From assembly GCF_016834455.1 (NCBI RefSeq), contig NZ_CP069213.1, positions 3,139,501 to 3,203,500 on the forward strand: a stretch of 64,000 nt of DNA, given 5' to 3'. This stretch comes from Shewanella litorisediminis. Its GTDB lineage: Bacteria; Pseudomonadota; Gammaproteobacteria; Enterobacterales; Shewanellaceae. The notes below the pieces were generated by a model. The model had not been told where the DNA came from, searched no databases, and saw only the letters and a program-made list of their open reading frames with translations. The translations under genes were made by a program, and so were the position numbers. Shown here piece by piece: positions 36,663 to 46,867 of the stretch (the stretch's first letter is position 1; each line of letters opens with the position of its first letter).

Positions 36663-39600
36663 ATGTTCAAAGCGAGTGAAGTACTGGCAGGTCGTTACGA
36701 CAACGCCAATCTCGACGAATTGTTCAGTCTGATCAGTCAAAACTACATCGTTGATGAGGAAGCCTACCTCAAAGAACTGATTGCGCTGGTTCCGTCGAGC
36801 GACGAAGAAATCGCGCGCATCACCAGCCGTGCCCACGACCTGGTGGCCAAGGTTCGCCAATACGAGAAGAAAGGTTTGATGGTTGGCATCGATGCCTTCC
36901 TGCAGCAGTACTCCCTGGAAACCCAGGAAGGCATTATCCTCATGTGTCTGGCCGAGGCCCTGCTGCGTATTCCCGATGCCGAAACCGCCGATGCCCTGAT
37001 TGCCGACAAGCTGTCCGGTGCCAAGTGGGATGAGCACATGTCCAAGAGCGACTCTGTGCTGGTAAACGCCTCCACCTGGGGCTTGATGCTGACCGGTAAA
37101 ATCGTCCAGCTCGACAAGAATCTCGACGGCACCCCAAGCAACCTGCTGAGCCGCCTGGTAAACCGTCTGGGTGAGCCTGTTATCCGTCAGGCCATGTACG
37201 CCGCCATGAAAATCATGGGCAAGCAGTTCGTACTGGGTCGTACCATCGAAGAAGGCCTGAAAAACGCCGCCGACAAGCGTAAGCTGGGTTACACCCACTC
37301 CTACGACATGCTGGGCGAAGCCGCCCTGACCATGAAGGACGCTGACAAGTATTATCGCGATTACGCCAATGCCATTGAGGCACTGGGTACGGCCAAGTTC
37401 GATGAGAGCGAAGCCCCGCGCCCCACTATTTCCATCAAGCTCTCAGCCCTGCACCCACGCTACGAAGTGGCCAATGAAGACAGGGTAATGACCGAGCTGT
37501 ATGGCACCCTGATCAAACTTATCGGGCAGGCACGTCGTCTGAACGTGGGTATCCAGATTGATGCCGAAGAAGTGGACCGTCTCGAACTGTCACTGAAACT
37601 CTTCAAGAAGCTGTACCAGTCTGACGCCGCCAAGGGTTGGGGTTTACTGGGTATTGTGGTGCAGGCTTACTCCAAGCGCGCCCTGCCGGTACTCATGTGG
37701 CTGACCCGCCTTGCCAAAGAACAGGGCGATGAAATCCCGCTGCGTCTGGTGAAAGGCGCCTATTGGGACAGCGAGCTCAAGTGGGCCCAACAGGCCGGTG
37801 AAGCGGGCTATCCGCTGTTCACCCGCAAGGCTGCCACCGATGTGTCTTACCTTGCCTGTGCCCGTTACCTGCTGTCTGAAGCGACCCGCGGCGTAATCTA
37901 TCCGCAGTTTGCCAGCCACAACGCCCAGACTGTTGCCGCCATCACCGCCATGGTGGGCGATCGCAAGTTTGAATTCCAGCGTTTGCACGGCATGGGACAG
38001 GAACTCTATGACACTGTGCTGGCCGAAGCGGCCGTACCCACAGTGCGCATCTACGCCCCGATTGGTGCCCACAAGGACCTGCTGCCCTACCTGGTGCGTC
38101 GTCTGCTGGAAAACGGTGCCAACACCTCATTTGTACACAAACTGGTGGATCCCAAGACGCCCATCGAGTCGCTGGTGACCCATCCGCTGAAAACCCTGCA
38201 AGGCTACAAGACCCTGGCAAACAACAAAATAGTTAAGCCCGCCGATATCTTCGGTGCTGAGCGCAAAAATTCCAAGGGACTCAATATGAACATCATTTCC
38301 GAATCCGAGCCATTCTTCGCGGCCCTGGAAAAATTCAAGGACACCCAGTGGAGCGCAGGCCCGCTGGTCAACGGTGAGACCCTGTCGGGTGAAGTGCGTG
38401 ACGTGGTCAGCCCCTACAACACCACCCTGAAAGTGGGCCAGGTCGCCTTCGCAAGCGAAGCAGCCATCGAGCAGGCCATTGCCGGTGCCGACAAGGCATT
38501 TGCCAGTTGGTGCCGCACCCCGGTTGAGACCCGCGCCAATGCCCTGCAAAAGCTTGCGGATCTGCTGGAAGAAAACCGCGAAGAGCTGATTGCCCTGTGT
38601 ACCCGCGAAGCCGGCAAGAGCATCCAGGACGGTATCGACGAAGTGCGCGAAGCAGTGGACTTCTGCCGTTACTACGCGGTGCAGGCCAAGAAGATGATGA
38701 GCAAGCCCGAGCTGCTGCCAGGCCCAACAGGTGAGCTGAACGAGCTGTTCCTGCAGGGTCGTGGCGTGTTTGTGTGTATCAGCCCATGGAACTTCCCACT
38801 GGCCATCTTCCTTGGTCAGGTAGCCGCCGCACTGGCAACCGGTAACACTGTCATTGCCAAGCCAGCAGAGCAAACCTGCCTGATTGGTTTCCGCGCCGTA
38901 CAGCTGGCCCATGAGGCAGGTATTCCAAAAGATGTACTGCAATTCCTGCCCGGCACAGGTGCCCTTGTGGGTGCCAAGCTGACCTCAGATGAGCGTATCG
39001 GCGGCGTGTGCTTTACCGGCTCTACCACCACTGCCAAGGTCATCAACCGTGCCCTGGCCGGTCGTGATGGCGCCATCATTCCGCTGATTGCCGAAACCGG
39101 TGGTCAGAACGCCATGGTGGTTGACTCCACCAGCCAGCCTGAGCAGGTGGTGAACGATGTGGTATCTTCCGCATTCACCAGCGCCGGTCAGCGCTGCTCT
39201 GCACTGCGGGTGCTCTATTTGCAGGAAGACATCGCCGAGCGCGTACTGGACGTGCTCAAGGGTGCTATGGATGAACTGACCCTGGGTAACCCAGGTTCGG
39301 TGAAAACCGACGTGGGCCCTGTGATTGATGCCGCTGCCAAGGCCAACCTGAATGCCCATATCGACCATATCAAGCAGGTGGGTCGTCTCATTCACCAACT
39401 GAGCCTGCCGGAAGGTACCGAAAACGGTCACTTCGTGGCGCCAACCGCGGTGGAAATCGACTCCATCAAGGTACTGACCAAAGAAAACTTCGGTCCTATC
39501 CTGCACGTGGTGCGCTACAAGGCTGCCGATCTGCAGAAGGTTATCGATGACATCAACTCTACCGGTTTCGGTCTGACCCTGGGCATCCACAGCCGCAACG

Positions 39601-39839
39601 AGGGCCATGCCCTGGAAGTGGCCGACAAGGTGAACGTGGGTAACGTGTACATCAACCGCAACCAGATTGGTGCCGTGGTTGGCGTGCAGCCATTCGGTGG
39701 TCAGGGCCTGTCCGGCACTGGTCCAAAAGCTGGCGGTCCACACTACCTGACCCGTTTTGTGACCGAGAAGACCCGCACCAACAACATTACCGCCATCGGT
39801 GGTAATGCGACCCTGCTGTCTCTGGGCGACGCCGACTGA
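36663..39839 (+). CDS. putA: Bifunctional proline dehydrogenase / L-glutamate gamma-semialdehyde dehydrogenase PutA
   Basis: A 1058-residue PutA without the N-terminal ribbon-helix-helix DNA-binding domain found in E. coli PutA (1320 residues), so it should not act as its own repressor. The FAD-binding proline dehydrogenase barrel is about 80-500 (motifs RLVKGAYWDSE and YPQFASHN). The aldehyde dehydrogenase domain is about 550-1040 with nucleophile Cys845 in AGQRCSA. It converts proline to glutamate at the membrane, feeding electrons to quinone. ATG 36663 follows GGAAAG. A -10-like TATAAT (36538-36543) is upstream; no matching -35 was found. Confidence 0.96.
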   Translation: MFKASEVLAGRYDNANLDELFSLISQNYIVDEEAYLKELIALVPSSDEEIARITSRAHDLVAKVRQYEKKGLMVGIDAFLQQYSLETQEGIILMCLAEALLRIPDAETADALIADKLSGAKWDEHMSKSDSVLVNASTWGLMLTGKIVQLDKNLDGTPSNLLSRLVNRLGEPVIRQAMYAAMKIMGKQFVLGRTIEEGLKNAADKRKLGYTHSYDMLGEAALTMKDADKYYRDYANAIEALGTAKFDESEAPRPTISIKLSALHPRYEVANEDRVMTELYGTLIKLIGQARRLNVGIQIDAEEVDRLELSLKLFKKLYQSDAAKGWGLLGIVVQAYSKRALPVLMWLTRLAKEQGDEIPLRLVKGAYWDSELKWAQQAGEAGYPLFTRKAATDVSYLACARYLLSEATRGVIYPQFASHNAQTVAAITAMVGDRKFEFQRLHGMGQELYDTVLAEAAVPTVRIYAPIGAHKDLLPYLVRRLLENGANTSFVHKLVDPKTPIESLVTHPLKTLQGYKTLANNKIVKPADIFGAERKNSKGLNMNIISESEPFFAALEKFKDTQWSAGPLVNGETLSGEVRDVVSPYNTTLKVGQVAFASEAAIEQAIAGADKAFASWCRTPVETRANALQKLADLLEENREELIALCTREAGKSIQDGIDEVREAVDFCRYYAVQAKKMMSKPELLPGPTGELNELFLQGRGVFVCISPWNFPLAIFLGQVAAALATGNTVIAKPAEQTCLIGFRAVQLAHEAGIPKDVLQFLPGTGALVGAKLTSDERIGGVCFTGSTTTAKVINRALAGRDGAIIPLIAETGGQNAMVVDSTSQPEQVVNDVVSSAFTSAGQRCSALRVLYLQEDIAERVLDVLKGAMDELTLGNPGSVKTDVGPVIDAAAKANLNAHIDHIKQVGRLIHQLSLPEGTENGHFVAPTAVEIDSIKVLTKENFGPILHVVRYKAADLQKVIDDINSTGFGLTLGIHSRNEGHALEVADKVNVGNVYINRNQIGAVVGVQPFGGQGLSGTGPKAGGPHYLTRFVTEKTRTNNITAIGGNATLLSLGDAD

Positions 39840-39854
39840 TAGTCGACTCCCCTT

Positions 39855-39884
39855 AAAAAAGCCGGGCTATTGCCCGGCTTTTTT
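39855..39884 (+). terminator. Terminator after putA
   Basis: A 13-bp stem including GCCGGGC / GCCCGGC, flanked by six A and six T (arms 39855-39867 and 39872-39884), 16 bases past the putA stop. Confidence 0.93.
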
Positions 39885-39959
39885 GTGCCCCTTGCACGCC
39901 GGCGTCATTGGCTATACTTGATTAACCCCGATTATGACCGCCATCAGAGGAACAGCCCA

Positions 39960-40136
39960 ATGAGCGATAAACTGCTGACACTGGACGAAGTTGCCAAGCT
40001 GCTCGATAAATCTGCCGTCACCATCAAACGCTACGCCAGGGAACACCTGCTGACCAATGTCGGCGAAGGCGATGAGCTTATGTTCAGGGAAGAGGAAGTG
40101 ATGCGCTATCTGGAGTTTTCCAAACGCCTGGGTTAG
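39960..40136 (+). CDS. Small helix-turn-helix (MerR/excisionase-like) protein
   Basis: A 58-residue protein that is essentially one winged helix-turn-helix of the MerR/excisionase type: LLTLDEVAKLLDKSAVTIKR followed by a short wing and EEEVMRYLEFSKRLG. ATG 39960 follows GAGGA at good spacing. No phage or integrase genes are nearby, so a stand-alone regulator is more likely than an excisionase. Targets unknown. Confidence 0.75.
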   Translation: MSDKLLTLDEVAKLLDKSAVTIKRYAREHLLTNVGEGDELMFREEEVMRYLEFSKRLG

Positions 40137-40215
40137 CCGGGCTGAAGCCGACACTGCCCGGGAGTAAACCGGGAATACTGCATCATCTTAAGAACACAAC
40201 CTTATGAGTTCGAAT

Positions 40216-40248
40216 AAAAAAACAGGGCCAAAGCTGCCCTGTTTTTTT
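40216..40248. terminator. Bidirectional terminator HTH gene / cydC
   Basis: Arms 40216-40228 and 40236-40248 (ACAGGGC / GCCCTGT core) flanked by A7 and T7, lying between the small HTH gene and the end of minus-strand cydC. Confidence 0.92.
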
Positions 40249-40258
40249 CGACTGCCCC

Positions 40259-41986
40259 TTACTCTCGGCAAAGGGACAGAGCCCGGTATTCCGGATGCTG
40301 AGCCACCAGGGCCTCGTGGCTGCCACTGGCCCGCACCCGGCCATTTTCCAGGATATGAATCGCATCCATCTCCGTCATGGCGGTGAGCCTGTGACTTATC
40401 ATCACCAGGGTTTTGTCTTTGGCGTGCTCAAACAGGAGGGCCAGCATTTGCCGCTCGGTGCGCCGGTCAAGGCCTTCTGTGGGTTCGTCCAGCAGTAAAA
40501 TGGGGCTGTCTTTCAAGAGTGCTCGGGCAATGCCGATGCGGCGGGTCTCACCGCCCGAGAGCAAGCGTCCGCCTTCGCCAATCCACTGCTTGAGCCCGTC
40601 GCTGCCCTCGGCCAAATAACCCAGCCCTACCCGTTCCAGCACCTGCATCAGCGCCACATCGGTGGGCGGTGTCTCACAGGCCATGGCAAGGTTGTCCTTT
40701 AGGGTACCGGCGAAGAGATGCACCCGCTGGCTCACCACTGTGATGGCGGAGCGCAGGGCTTTTTCAGTGACATCCTGAATGTCTGTCTCCCCCACCAGAA
40801 TGCGCCCCGAGTCGGGGTTATATCCCCGGGTCAGCAGGGTAAAGAGACTGGATTTGCCCACCCCGGTTTTGCCGAGCACTGCCACCCTGCTCCCCTGGCG
40901 GATTCGCAGAGAAAACTGTGACAGCACCGGATGCCGGGGTTGGTAACCAAACTCGATGTCTTCGAAATAGATATCCCCGGCAGGCAGCTGCGCTTTATCG
41001 CCAAACGCGATATCGCTTTTCTTGTCGATAATGTCATTGACTCTGTCGCCCGCAGCAAGACACCCCGCCAGCTGACTGAACGCCCCAGCGAGCGGCATCA
41101 GCATTTCCATCACTGCCAGACTGGCAAAGAGCACCATGGCCGCCAACGGCCCGGGGGGCACCCTGTCGCCGACACCGCTCGATGCCATGACCAACATCAG
41201 CAGGATGAGCACGCCATGCACCAGCACCAGCACCGCCTGCGACAGCCCCTGCAGGCTTGCCATGGTGCGCTGCGAACGTTGCCATTGCTGCTCGGTAAGG
41301 TCCAGATCATGACGATACTTATCCAACGCCCCAAACAGCCACAGCTCTGCCAGCCCGCCCAAAAACTCCAGGGACTGCACCCGGTAGCGGCGCTTTTCAT
41401 TGACGACCGCCACGGCGCTGCTGCGCCCAAGCAGATAAAAACTGAGGGGAATACAGCAAAGCGCCAACAACACCCCCCCACAAAGCAGCATGGCGAGGCG
41501 CGAGTCAAACCATCCGATAAAGGCAAACAGCGCCAGCAGCACAGCAACAAAGGCCCCCATGGGCACCAGGAGACGCAGGTACAGATGATCCAGGGTGTCG
41601 ATATCGGCGACCAAACGGTTGAGGAGTTCAGACTGCCGCAGTCCCGCCAAATCCTTGTCCGCCAGAGGCATCAGCGCCCGCCATACCTTTACCCTGAGCT
41701 CGGTCAGCAGTCTGAAGGTGGCCTCGTGGGTGGCAAGGCGCTCACCATAACGGCTCGCGGTGCGGGCAATGGACAAAAACCGCACCCCACCCGCCGGGGT
41801 GAAAAAGTTAAAGGCCTGCGCCGTGGCAAGGCTCAGCCCCGCAACCGCGGTAGCCGACAAAAACCAGCCAGACAGTGACAACAGGCCGATTCCGGCCACC
41901 AGGGTGATAAAGGCCAGTAACAAACCGGTAAACATCATCAACCATTGACGGCGAAGCAGAGGTAAAAAAAGTTTAATCAGGTTCAT
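40259..41986 (-). CDS. cydC: Heterodimeric ABC transporter subunit CydC
   Basis: A 575-residue fused ABC transporter half: six-helix membrane domain (about 1-310) and ATPase domain (about 330-570) with Walker A GKTGVGKSS, signature LSGGETRRIGIARAL and Walker B ILLLDEPTEGLD. CydDC exports cysteine/glutathione and is needed to assemble cytochrome bd and c-type cytochromes. ATG 41986 has GAGGT upstream and lies 4 bases after the cydD stop; a longer frame to 42118 overlaps cydD and is not needed. Confidence 0.93.
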   Translation of the reverse strand: MNLIKLFLPLLRRQWLMMFTGLLLAFITLVAGIGLLSLSGWFLSATAVAGLSLATAQAFNFFTPAGGVRFLSIARTASRYGERLATHEATFRLLTELRVKVWRALMPLADKDLAGLRQSELLNRLVADIDTLDHLYLRLLVPMGAFVAVLLALFAFIGWFDSRLAMLLCGGVLLALCCIPLSFYLLGRSSAVAVVNEKRRYRVQSLEFLGGLAELWLFGALDKYRHDLDLTEQQWQRSQRTMASLQGLSQAVLVLVHGVLILLMLVMASSGVGDRVPPGPLAAMVLFASLAVMEMLMPLAGAFSQLAGCLAAGDRVNDIIDKKSDIAFGDKAQLPAGDIYFEDIEFGYQPRHPVLSQFSLRIRQGSRVAVLGKTGVGKSSLFTLLTRGYNPDSGRILVGETDIQDVTEKALRSAITVVSQRVHLFAGTLKDNLAMACETPPTDVALMQVLERVGLGYLAEGSDGLKQWIGEGGRLLSGGETRRIGIARALLKDSPILLLDEPTEGLDRRTERQMLALLFEHAKDKTLVMISHRLTAMTEMDAIHILENGRVRASGSHEALVAQHPEYRALSLCRE

Positions 41987-41990
41987 GGCC

Positions 41991-43775
41991 TTACCTCCCA
42001 TCACACACCGGGGTGTCCAGGCTGCTCGCAAGCCCCGACTCAGACAAGAGCTCGGCAAAAAGGCCGTTGGCGTTGGCAAGCTCCGCTGCCGTCCCCGACT
42101 CCACAATGGTGCCGGCATCCATCACCAGCACCCGGTCGAGCTGAGTCAGCGCTTCAAGGCGATGGCTCACCATCACCAGACTCAGGCCCTCACTCTCCCG
42201 CATAATGCTGTCCATCACCTTGCGCTCACTGTCCACATCCAGGCTGGCGCCGGGCTCGTCCAGTAAGAAGATTTTAGGCTGCCCTGCCAGGGCTCGTGCC
42301 AGCGCCAGTCGCTGGGCTTGCCCCACAGACACGCCGCCTCCACCTTCGGCGATGGCGTGTGACAGGCCATCGGCCGACCCGGCCACAAAATCCGCTATCT
42401 GCGCCTTGGCGAGCAACCCATGTATTTGCTCATCGCCAAGCTCTCTGCCCATGGCAATGTTGTCGCGAAGGCTGCCGTGGAAGAGATGTGGCTCCTGTCC
42501 AAGCCAGGCCACGGCGCCGCGCCACTGGGCCATATCCAGCTCGGTAAAAGGTATACCGCCGACCGTCAGCTCCCCCTTAAAGGGCAAAAAGCCGAGCAGC
42601 GCATGCAAGAGGCTGCTTTTGCCCGCCCCGGATGGCCCGACAATGGCAAGGCGCTCACCTTGCCTGAGGCTGAATGACAGCGGCCCTGCCAGCAGCGCAC
42701 CCTGATGGCTGTAAATACTCAGATCCCGTGCTTCGATATCGAAACTGCCGGGAAGTGGCTCCTTGCCTTGCTGTTTATCGATATCGATGGCCAGCAGTTC
42801 AGACAGCGCCTCGGCGGCGGCCACCGCCTGCGCCTTGGCGTGGTAATGGGTACCCATGTCTCTGAGGGGCTGATAAAACTCAGGTGCCAACATCAGCACA
42901 AAGAGGCCGGTAAAGAGGCTGATACTCTGGCCGTAATGGCCAAAATCCAGGTGCCCCAGGTAGCTGAAGCCGAAATAAACGGCGACCAGGGCAAGGCTGA
43001 CAGCGGCAAAAAATTCCAGCACCGCCGAACTTAAAAAGGCCATGCGCAGCACCGCCATGGTGCGGCTTCGAAATTCGTCTGAGGCTTTTTCGATAGCCCG
43101 TCCTTCGGCTTCTGCTCTGTCGAATAGCCTGAGGGTAATTATGCCCCTGAGCCTGTCCATAAAGTGCCCTGACAACCTTGAGAGGGCAGCAAAGTGCTTA
43201 CGGTTGGCGTCGGCGGCCCCCATACCAACCAGGATCATAAAGAGTGGAATGAGTGGCGCCGTGCCCAGCAAAATCAGCCCTGCGGCCCAGTTCAGCGGAA
43301 ACACACAGGCGAGAATAACCAAAGGTATCATGGCAGCCAGCGACAGCTGCGGCAGATAGCGGGCGTAAAAGTCGTGCAGATCTTCGATTTGCTCCAGCAC
43401 CACGGCGCCCCAACTGCCAAGGGGTTTGCCCTTGATGAAGGCAGGGCCCAGTGCCGAGAGACGGTTTAATACCTCGCCTCTGAGCTCAGTGCGAAGGCGG
43501 CGGCCCGCTTCAAAGCTGACCCGCTCACGTCCCCACGCCACCGCCGCTCTGGCGATGATAAGCCCCAGCAGTGCGGTTATCTCAGCCCCAACGGCTGAGA
43601 TGGTTTCACCCTGCATCACCACGGCGCTCAGCATACTGGCGAGCAGCCAGGCCTGGCCTATGAGTAACAAACCAGCGAGCAGGCCCAGCGCAACACTCAG
43701 CAGCAGAAAAGGACCACAGGCGGCCTTACGGGATTTGAGCCAGAAGGCAAGTTGTTTTTCGAGGGATTTGTCCAT
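41991..43775 (-). CDS. cydD: Heterodimeric ABC transporter subunit CydD
   Basis: A 594-residue ABC half-transporter. The N-terminal membrane domain has the family segment LLIGQAWLLASMLSAVVMQG. The ATPase domain carries Walker A GPSGAGKSS, signature VSVGQAQRLALARAL and Walker B IFLLDEPGASLD. It pairs with CydC, encoded 4 bases downstream, to export cysteine and glutathione to the periplasm. The pair forms its own operon ending at the shared terminator. Confidence 0.93.
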   Translation of the reverse strand: MDKSLEKQLAFWLKSRKAACGPFLLLSVALGLLAGLLLIGQAWLLASMLSAVVMQGETISAVGAEITALLGLIIARAAVAWGRERVSFEAGRRLRTELRGEVLNRLSALGPAFIKGKPLGSWGAVVLEQIEDLHDFYARYLPQLSLAAMIPLVILACVFPLNWAAGLILLGTAPLIPLFMILVGMGAADANRKHFAALSRLSGHFMDRLRGIITLRLFDRAEAEGRAIEKASDEFRSRTMAVLRMAFLSSAVLEFFAAVSLALVAVYFGFSYLGHLDFGHYGQSISLFTGLFVLMLAPEFYQPLRDMGTHYHAKAQAVAAAEALSELLAIDIDKQQGKEPLPGSFDIEARDLSIYSHQGALLAGPLSFSLRQGERLAIVGPSGAGKSSLLHALLGFLPFKGELTVGGIPFTELDMAQWRGAVAWLGQEPHLFHGSLRDNIAMGRELGDEQIHGLLAKAQIADFVAGSADGLSHAIAEGGGGVSVGQAQRLALARALAGQPKIFLLDEPGASLDVDSERKVMDSIMRESEGLSLVMVSHRLEALTQLDRVLVMDAGTIVESGTAAELANANGLFAELLSESGLASSLDTPVCDGR

Positions 43776-44019
43776 GTATATCCTGCGCCAACGCCCCTTG
43801 ACCGGGGCCGGGAATTACGGCAGGGAGGCAGTATCTCAGTGTTTGAAGGAGGAGGAAACCCAAGTCGGTGGATTTGTTAAGGGATTCACAGAATTTGCGC
43901 TGGATCAAAAAAACGCTTAAGTCTGAGTTAAGCCAACCCCTTGTGTGTTGGGGGTGTGGCCGGTTGGCGATGGCGTTTTAGCATAAACAGGGAAAAGAAT
44001 ATCCACCAGGAACAGGCAG

Positions 44020-45285
44020 TCAGCTTGCTGAATTGTCCTTGGCTGTCGCCGCCGCATCACCGGCGTGAGACCCCTCTGTGGTTAACGCTTCCTCCAGACC
44101 ATCTTCTCTGAATGTCTCTTTGTCGCAGGTAGCATCATTGCCAGGCCCTGACTCGGAGTGGGCGGTTTCCTGAAGCGATGCCAACTCATCGCCCCTGAAA
44201 GACGGCTCTCGTTCATCACGGGCTGCGCCGTAACGCACCAAGAGATGCCACAACCATTTGAGCTCGCTCATTACCTCGGCTTTATGACCCCGGGCGCGCC
44301 AGCGGGTTGGAAAACGGCTGACTTCCCGCGCCGCAACACCGATGGCATAGGCCGTGACTGTGCCATCGATGGCGACTCGCTGCGCCAGTGACGGCATGCC
44401 TGCACCGCGAAAATCCCGCACCACATGCTCAACATCCAGACTCAGGCCCGAATGCCAGTAAAGAGCTATCTGATAACGCTCAGCAATCGCGCGCAGCAGG
44501 GGTTCAATCTCTGTGCCTCTGAAACTCGGGTCGGCCACCAGCGCCTCTATGTCCTCTGCCAAAAGCAGCGGCCCGTGGATCTGCGCCTCGATATAGTGAT
44601 CCAGATTGCCCGACAAGCCGCGCTCAAATCTGAGGCCTATGTCTTCGCCCAGGGTCGAGACGAGCCTCTCCACCAGTTTGGCCGGCGCCAGGCCATGCTC
44701 ACCCAGGGCGTAACGCCGCTCGAAACTCTCGGTCAGCAAGGCCGCCATCACCATCTCAAAGGCGTCCGCTGTGCCCTTGTCGCGGGGATTGCGGTAAGAA
44801 TCGTTAAAACAGAAGGTGGCCCGCGACAGCACTTCCGGTTTTGTCAGGAAGTAGCAACTGCCAAACCGCGGTGCCGGACCATTGGGAGCAAGCAGTAAAT
44901 CGAGGGCGCCGTATTTGGGGCGGGCAGCTATGTCAGTTGTCAGCTCTCGGAAAAATTGCCGCTCCCAGTGATCCCGGGCACCACCAATCTCAGGCGATAA
45001 CAGACCGGACGAAATATGGGTTTCAAACTGGCAACGATAACGCCCGTCCTGCAACAGGCCTTCAGCCACCGTCAGCCCCCGGGAATCGAGCCTGTCCGGA
45101 TGAAAGTGCAAGGCAATGCGACCATGGATGGCCACGGCCTGCATGGCCGCATTGAATCGTCCCGGCGCGATGTCTGACATCTGCAGCACATTACGGATGA
45201 TCCCGAGGGCGGATTCACGCTCTTCCCGGGCATAACGACTCAGGCTTTCTATCGCCAGATACTGGCTGCTCGGCGATCGCGGCAT
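44020..45285 (-). CDS. DUF3626 domain protein
   Basis: A 421-residue soluble protein with no signal peptide. The central region has the DUF3626 hallmarks: AIHGRIALHFHPDRL, KYGALDLLLAPNGPAPRFGSCYFL, then RATFCFNDSYRNP. ATG 45285 is preferred because AAGGAG lies 4 bases upstream; an upstream ATG at 45357 has no ribosome binding site. The C-terminal 60 residues are low-complexity and acidic. The family's activity is not established; the layout around RFGSCYF and FNDS has some resemblance to ADP-ribosyltransferase-like folds, which is a guess. It stands alone between cydDC and nirK. Confidence 0.78.
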   Translation of the reverse strand: MPRSPSSQYLAIESLSRYAREERESALGIIRNVLQMSDIAPGRFNAAMQAVAIHGRIALHFHPDRLDSRGLTVAEGLLQDGRYRCQFETHISSGLLSPEIGGARDHWERQFFRELTTDIAARPKYGALDLLLAPNGPAPRFGSCYFLTKPEVLSRATFCFNDSYRNPRDKGTADAFEMVMAALLTESFERRYALGEHGLAPAKLVERLVSTLGEDIGLRFERGLSGNLDHYIEAQIHGPLLLAEDIEALVADPSFRGTEIEPLLRAIAERYQIALYWHSGLSLDVEHVVRDFRGAGMPSLAQRVAIDGTVTAYAIGVAAREVSRFPTRWRARGHKAEVMSELKWLWHLLVRYGAARDEREPSFRGDELASLQETAHSESGPGNDATCDKETFREDGLEEALTTEGSHAGDAAATAKDNSAS

Positions 45286-45450
45286 CATGCTCCTTGTGGC
45301 TGGCCGGAAAAGGTTGAAAACACTGCAAAGATAGCAGAGCGGCCGCTGGCTCTCCATCTAAATTAACAGCCTTTAATGAGAAGCATTTTCTCATCTCTCA
45401 TCAGTTAGTTATCTGTTCATTTGACGTTAACGGAAAGTTTTTTTCGTCAG

Positions 45451-45489
45451 TTGACCTTCATCAATTGCTTTTTCGCCCATGGCGATAAT
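45451..45489 (+). promoter_or_regulatory. FNR/DNR-type box and promoter of nirK
   Basis: TTGACCTTCATCAA (45451-45464) fits the Crp/Fnr family consensus TTGAY-N4-ATCAA. A -10 GATAAT (45484-45489) begins 26.5 bases from the box centre, placing the box near -40, as in class II activated promoters. A similar layout precedes the copD-like gene. Confidence 0.7.
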
Positions 45490-45582
45490 TTAGTCACCAG
45501 AAAAGGATTCTCAACACAAAGCGCCTCCACACAGGGAGGCCATAAAAAACCATCACGCGATATCACAACCATGGAGTTTGGC

Positions 45583-46764
45583 ATGAAAAACGAACAGCAA
45601 TCTATCGAACATGGCGTGGACACCAACCGCAGACAATTTCTGGGTGGTTCTGTGGGCGCAGGCCTCGTGGGACTGGGGCTCGCCTCCGGGCTGATGGCCA
45701 GCCAAGCCAATGCCACCACCGCAGGCACCAAGGCCAAAAGCGATCGCATGGCCAACTACACCGCCGATCAACTGGAGCGCGTAAAACAAGAGCTGGTGCC
45801 CCCTCCATTCGTACCCAAACATGATCAGGTCGCCAGCGGCAAACCCAAGGTCATTGAAGTACGTCTCGAAGTGGAAGAAAAACAAATTGAGCTGGAAAAC
45901 GGCGTCTATGCCTGGGTGTGTGCTTTCAACGGCAGTGTGCCCGGACCGCTCATTGTGTGCCATCAGCATGATTATGTTGAGCTGACTCTGGTCAACCCCA
46001 AGACCAATGTGCTGTCGCACAATATCGACCTGCACTCCGCCACCGGCGCAATGGGCGGCGGCGAGCTGACTCTGGTTGCCCCCGGGCAGGAAGTCACCTT
46101 CCGCTTCAAGGCCACCAAGGCCGGCACCTTTGTTTACCACTGTGCCCCGGGCGGCATCATGATCCCCTGGCACGTGGCCATGGGCATGCATGGCGCCATC
46201 ATGGTGCTGCCACGGGAAGGCTTGAGTGACGGCGACGGCAATCCGCTGCATTACGACCGCGCCTATTACATTGGCGAAGCTGACTTCTACGTGCCCAAGG
46301 ATGCCCAGGGCAATTACAAACGTTACAACCAACTGATGGAAAGCATGGAAGAAGTGCTCAACACCATGAAAACCCTGCTGCCTTCCCATATCGTCTTCAA
46401 CGGTGGTGTGGGCGCCCTGACCGGCAAACAGGCCTTGAATGCCAGGGTGGGTGAGTCGGTGCTCTTTATCCACTCCCAGGCCAACCGCGACACCCGCCCC
46501 CATATCATCGGCGGTCACGGTGACTATGTGTGGCCCGCAGGCTCCTTCGCCGATAGGCCACAGCGGGATCTGGAAACCTGGATGGTGGCCGGTGGCAGCG
46601 CCGCCGCTGCACTCTACACCTTCCGCCAGCCAGGTCTGCACGCCTACGTTAACCACAACCTGATTGAGGCCATCATGAAAGGCGCTGCAGCCCACATCAA
46701 GGTGGACGGCGAGTGGGATGACAACCTGATGGTACAGGTGAGGAAGCCCAGCGCCATCGCCTGA
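45583..46764 (+). CDS. nirK: Copper-containing nitrite reductase NirK
   Basis: A 393-residue, two-cupredoxin-domain NirK that reduces nitrite to nitric oxide in the periplasm. The N-terminus is a Tat signal (RRQFLGG, Arg16-Arg17). Type 1 copper ligands are His146, Cys187, His197 and Met202; type 2 ligands visible are His151 and His186, with a late His in the C-terminal domain; catalytic Asp149 is in SHNIDLH. The segment [11 protein letters not shown] has one residue more than the C-A-P-P-G-M-V-P-W-H of Alcaligenes-type enzymes. ATG 45583 has GGAG 7 bases upstream. SCO, PCuAC and a Crp/Fnr regulator follow. Confidence 0.94.
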   Translation: MKNEQQSIEHGVDTNRRQFLGGSVGAGLVGLGLASGLMASQANATTAGTKAKSDRMANYTADQLERVKQELVPPPFVPKHDQVASGKPKVIEVRLEVEEKQIELENGVYAWVCAFNGSVPGPLIVCHQHDYVELTLVNPKTNVLSHNIDLHSATGAMGGGELTLVAPGQEVTFRFKATKAGTFVYHCAPGGIMIPWHVAMGMHGAIMVLPREGLSDGDGNPLHYDRAYYIGEADFYVPKDAQGNYKRYNQLMESMEEVLNTMKTLLPSHIVFNGGVGALTGKQALNARVGESVLFIHSQANRDTRPHIIGGHGDYVWPAGSFADRPQRDLETWMVAGGSAAAALYTFRQPGLHAYVNHNLIEAIMKGAAAHIKVDGEWDDNLMVQVRKPSAIA

Positions 46765-46835
46765 GCTGTTGTCCTCTGACATACCGCGGCGAGAAACCCC
46801 AATGGGTAAGCCATCGCCGTAAGCACCTTGCTACG

Positions 46836-46853
46836 CCGGGCCAGGAGGCCCGG
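46836..46853 (+). other. Hairpin between nirK and the next gene
   Basis: A perfect 7-bp CCGGGCC / GGCCCGG stem with an AGGA loop, without a T tract, just ahead of the AAGGAG ribosome binding site at 46856. It could stabilise nirK mRNA or tune expression of the next gene. Confidence 0.5.
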
Positions 46854-46867
46854 TTAAGGAGTCTGAT

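Noticed and set aside
39960-40136. Excisionase of a prophage
   Set aside because: The protein is of the MerR/excisionase HTH type, but no integrase, attachment repeats or phage genes are nearby.
45553-46782. 409-codon open frame on the minus strand
   Set aside because: It lies opposite nirK, whose copper ligands are all intact; no family features in the antisense frame.
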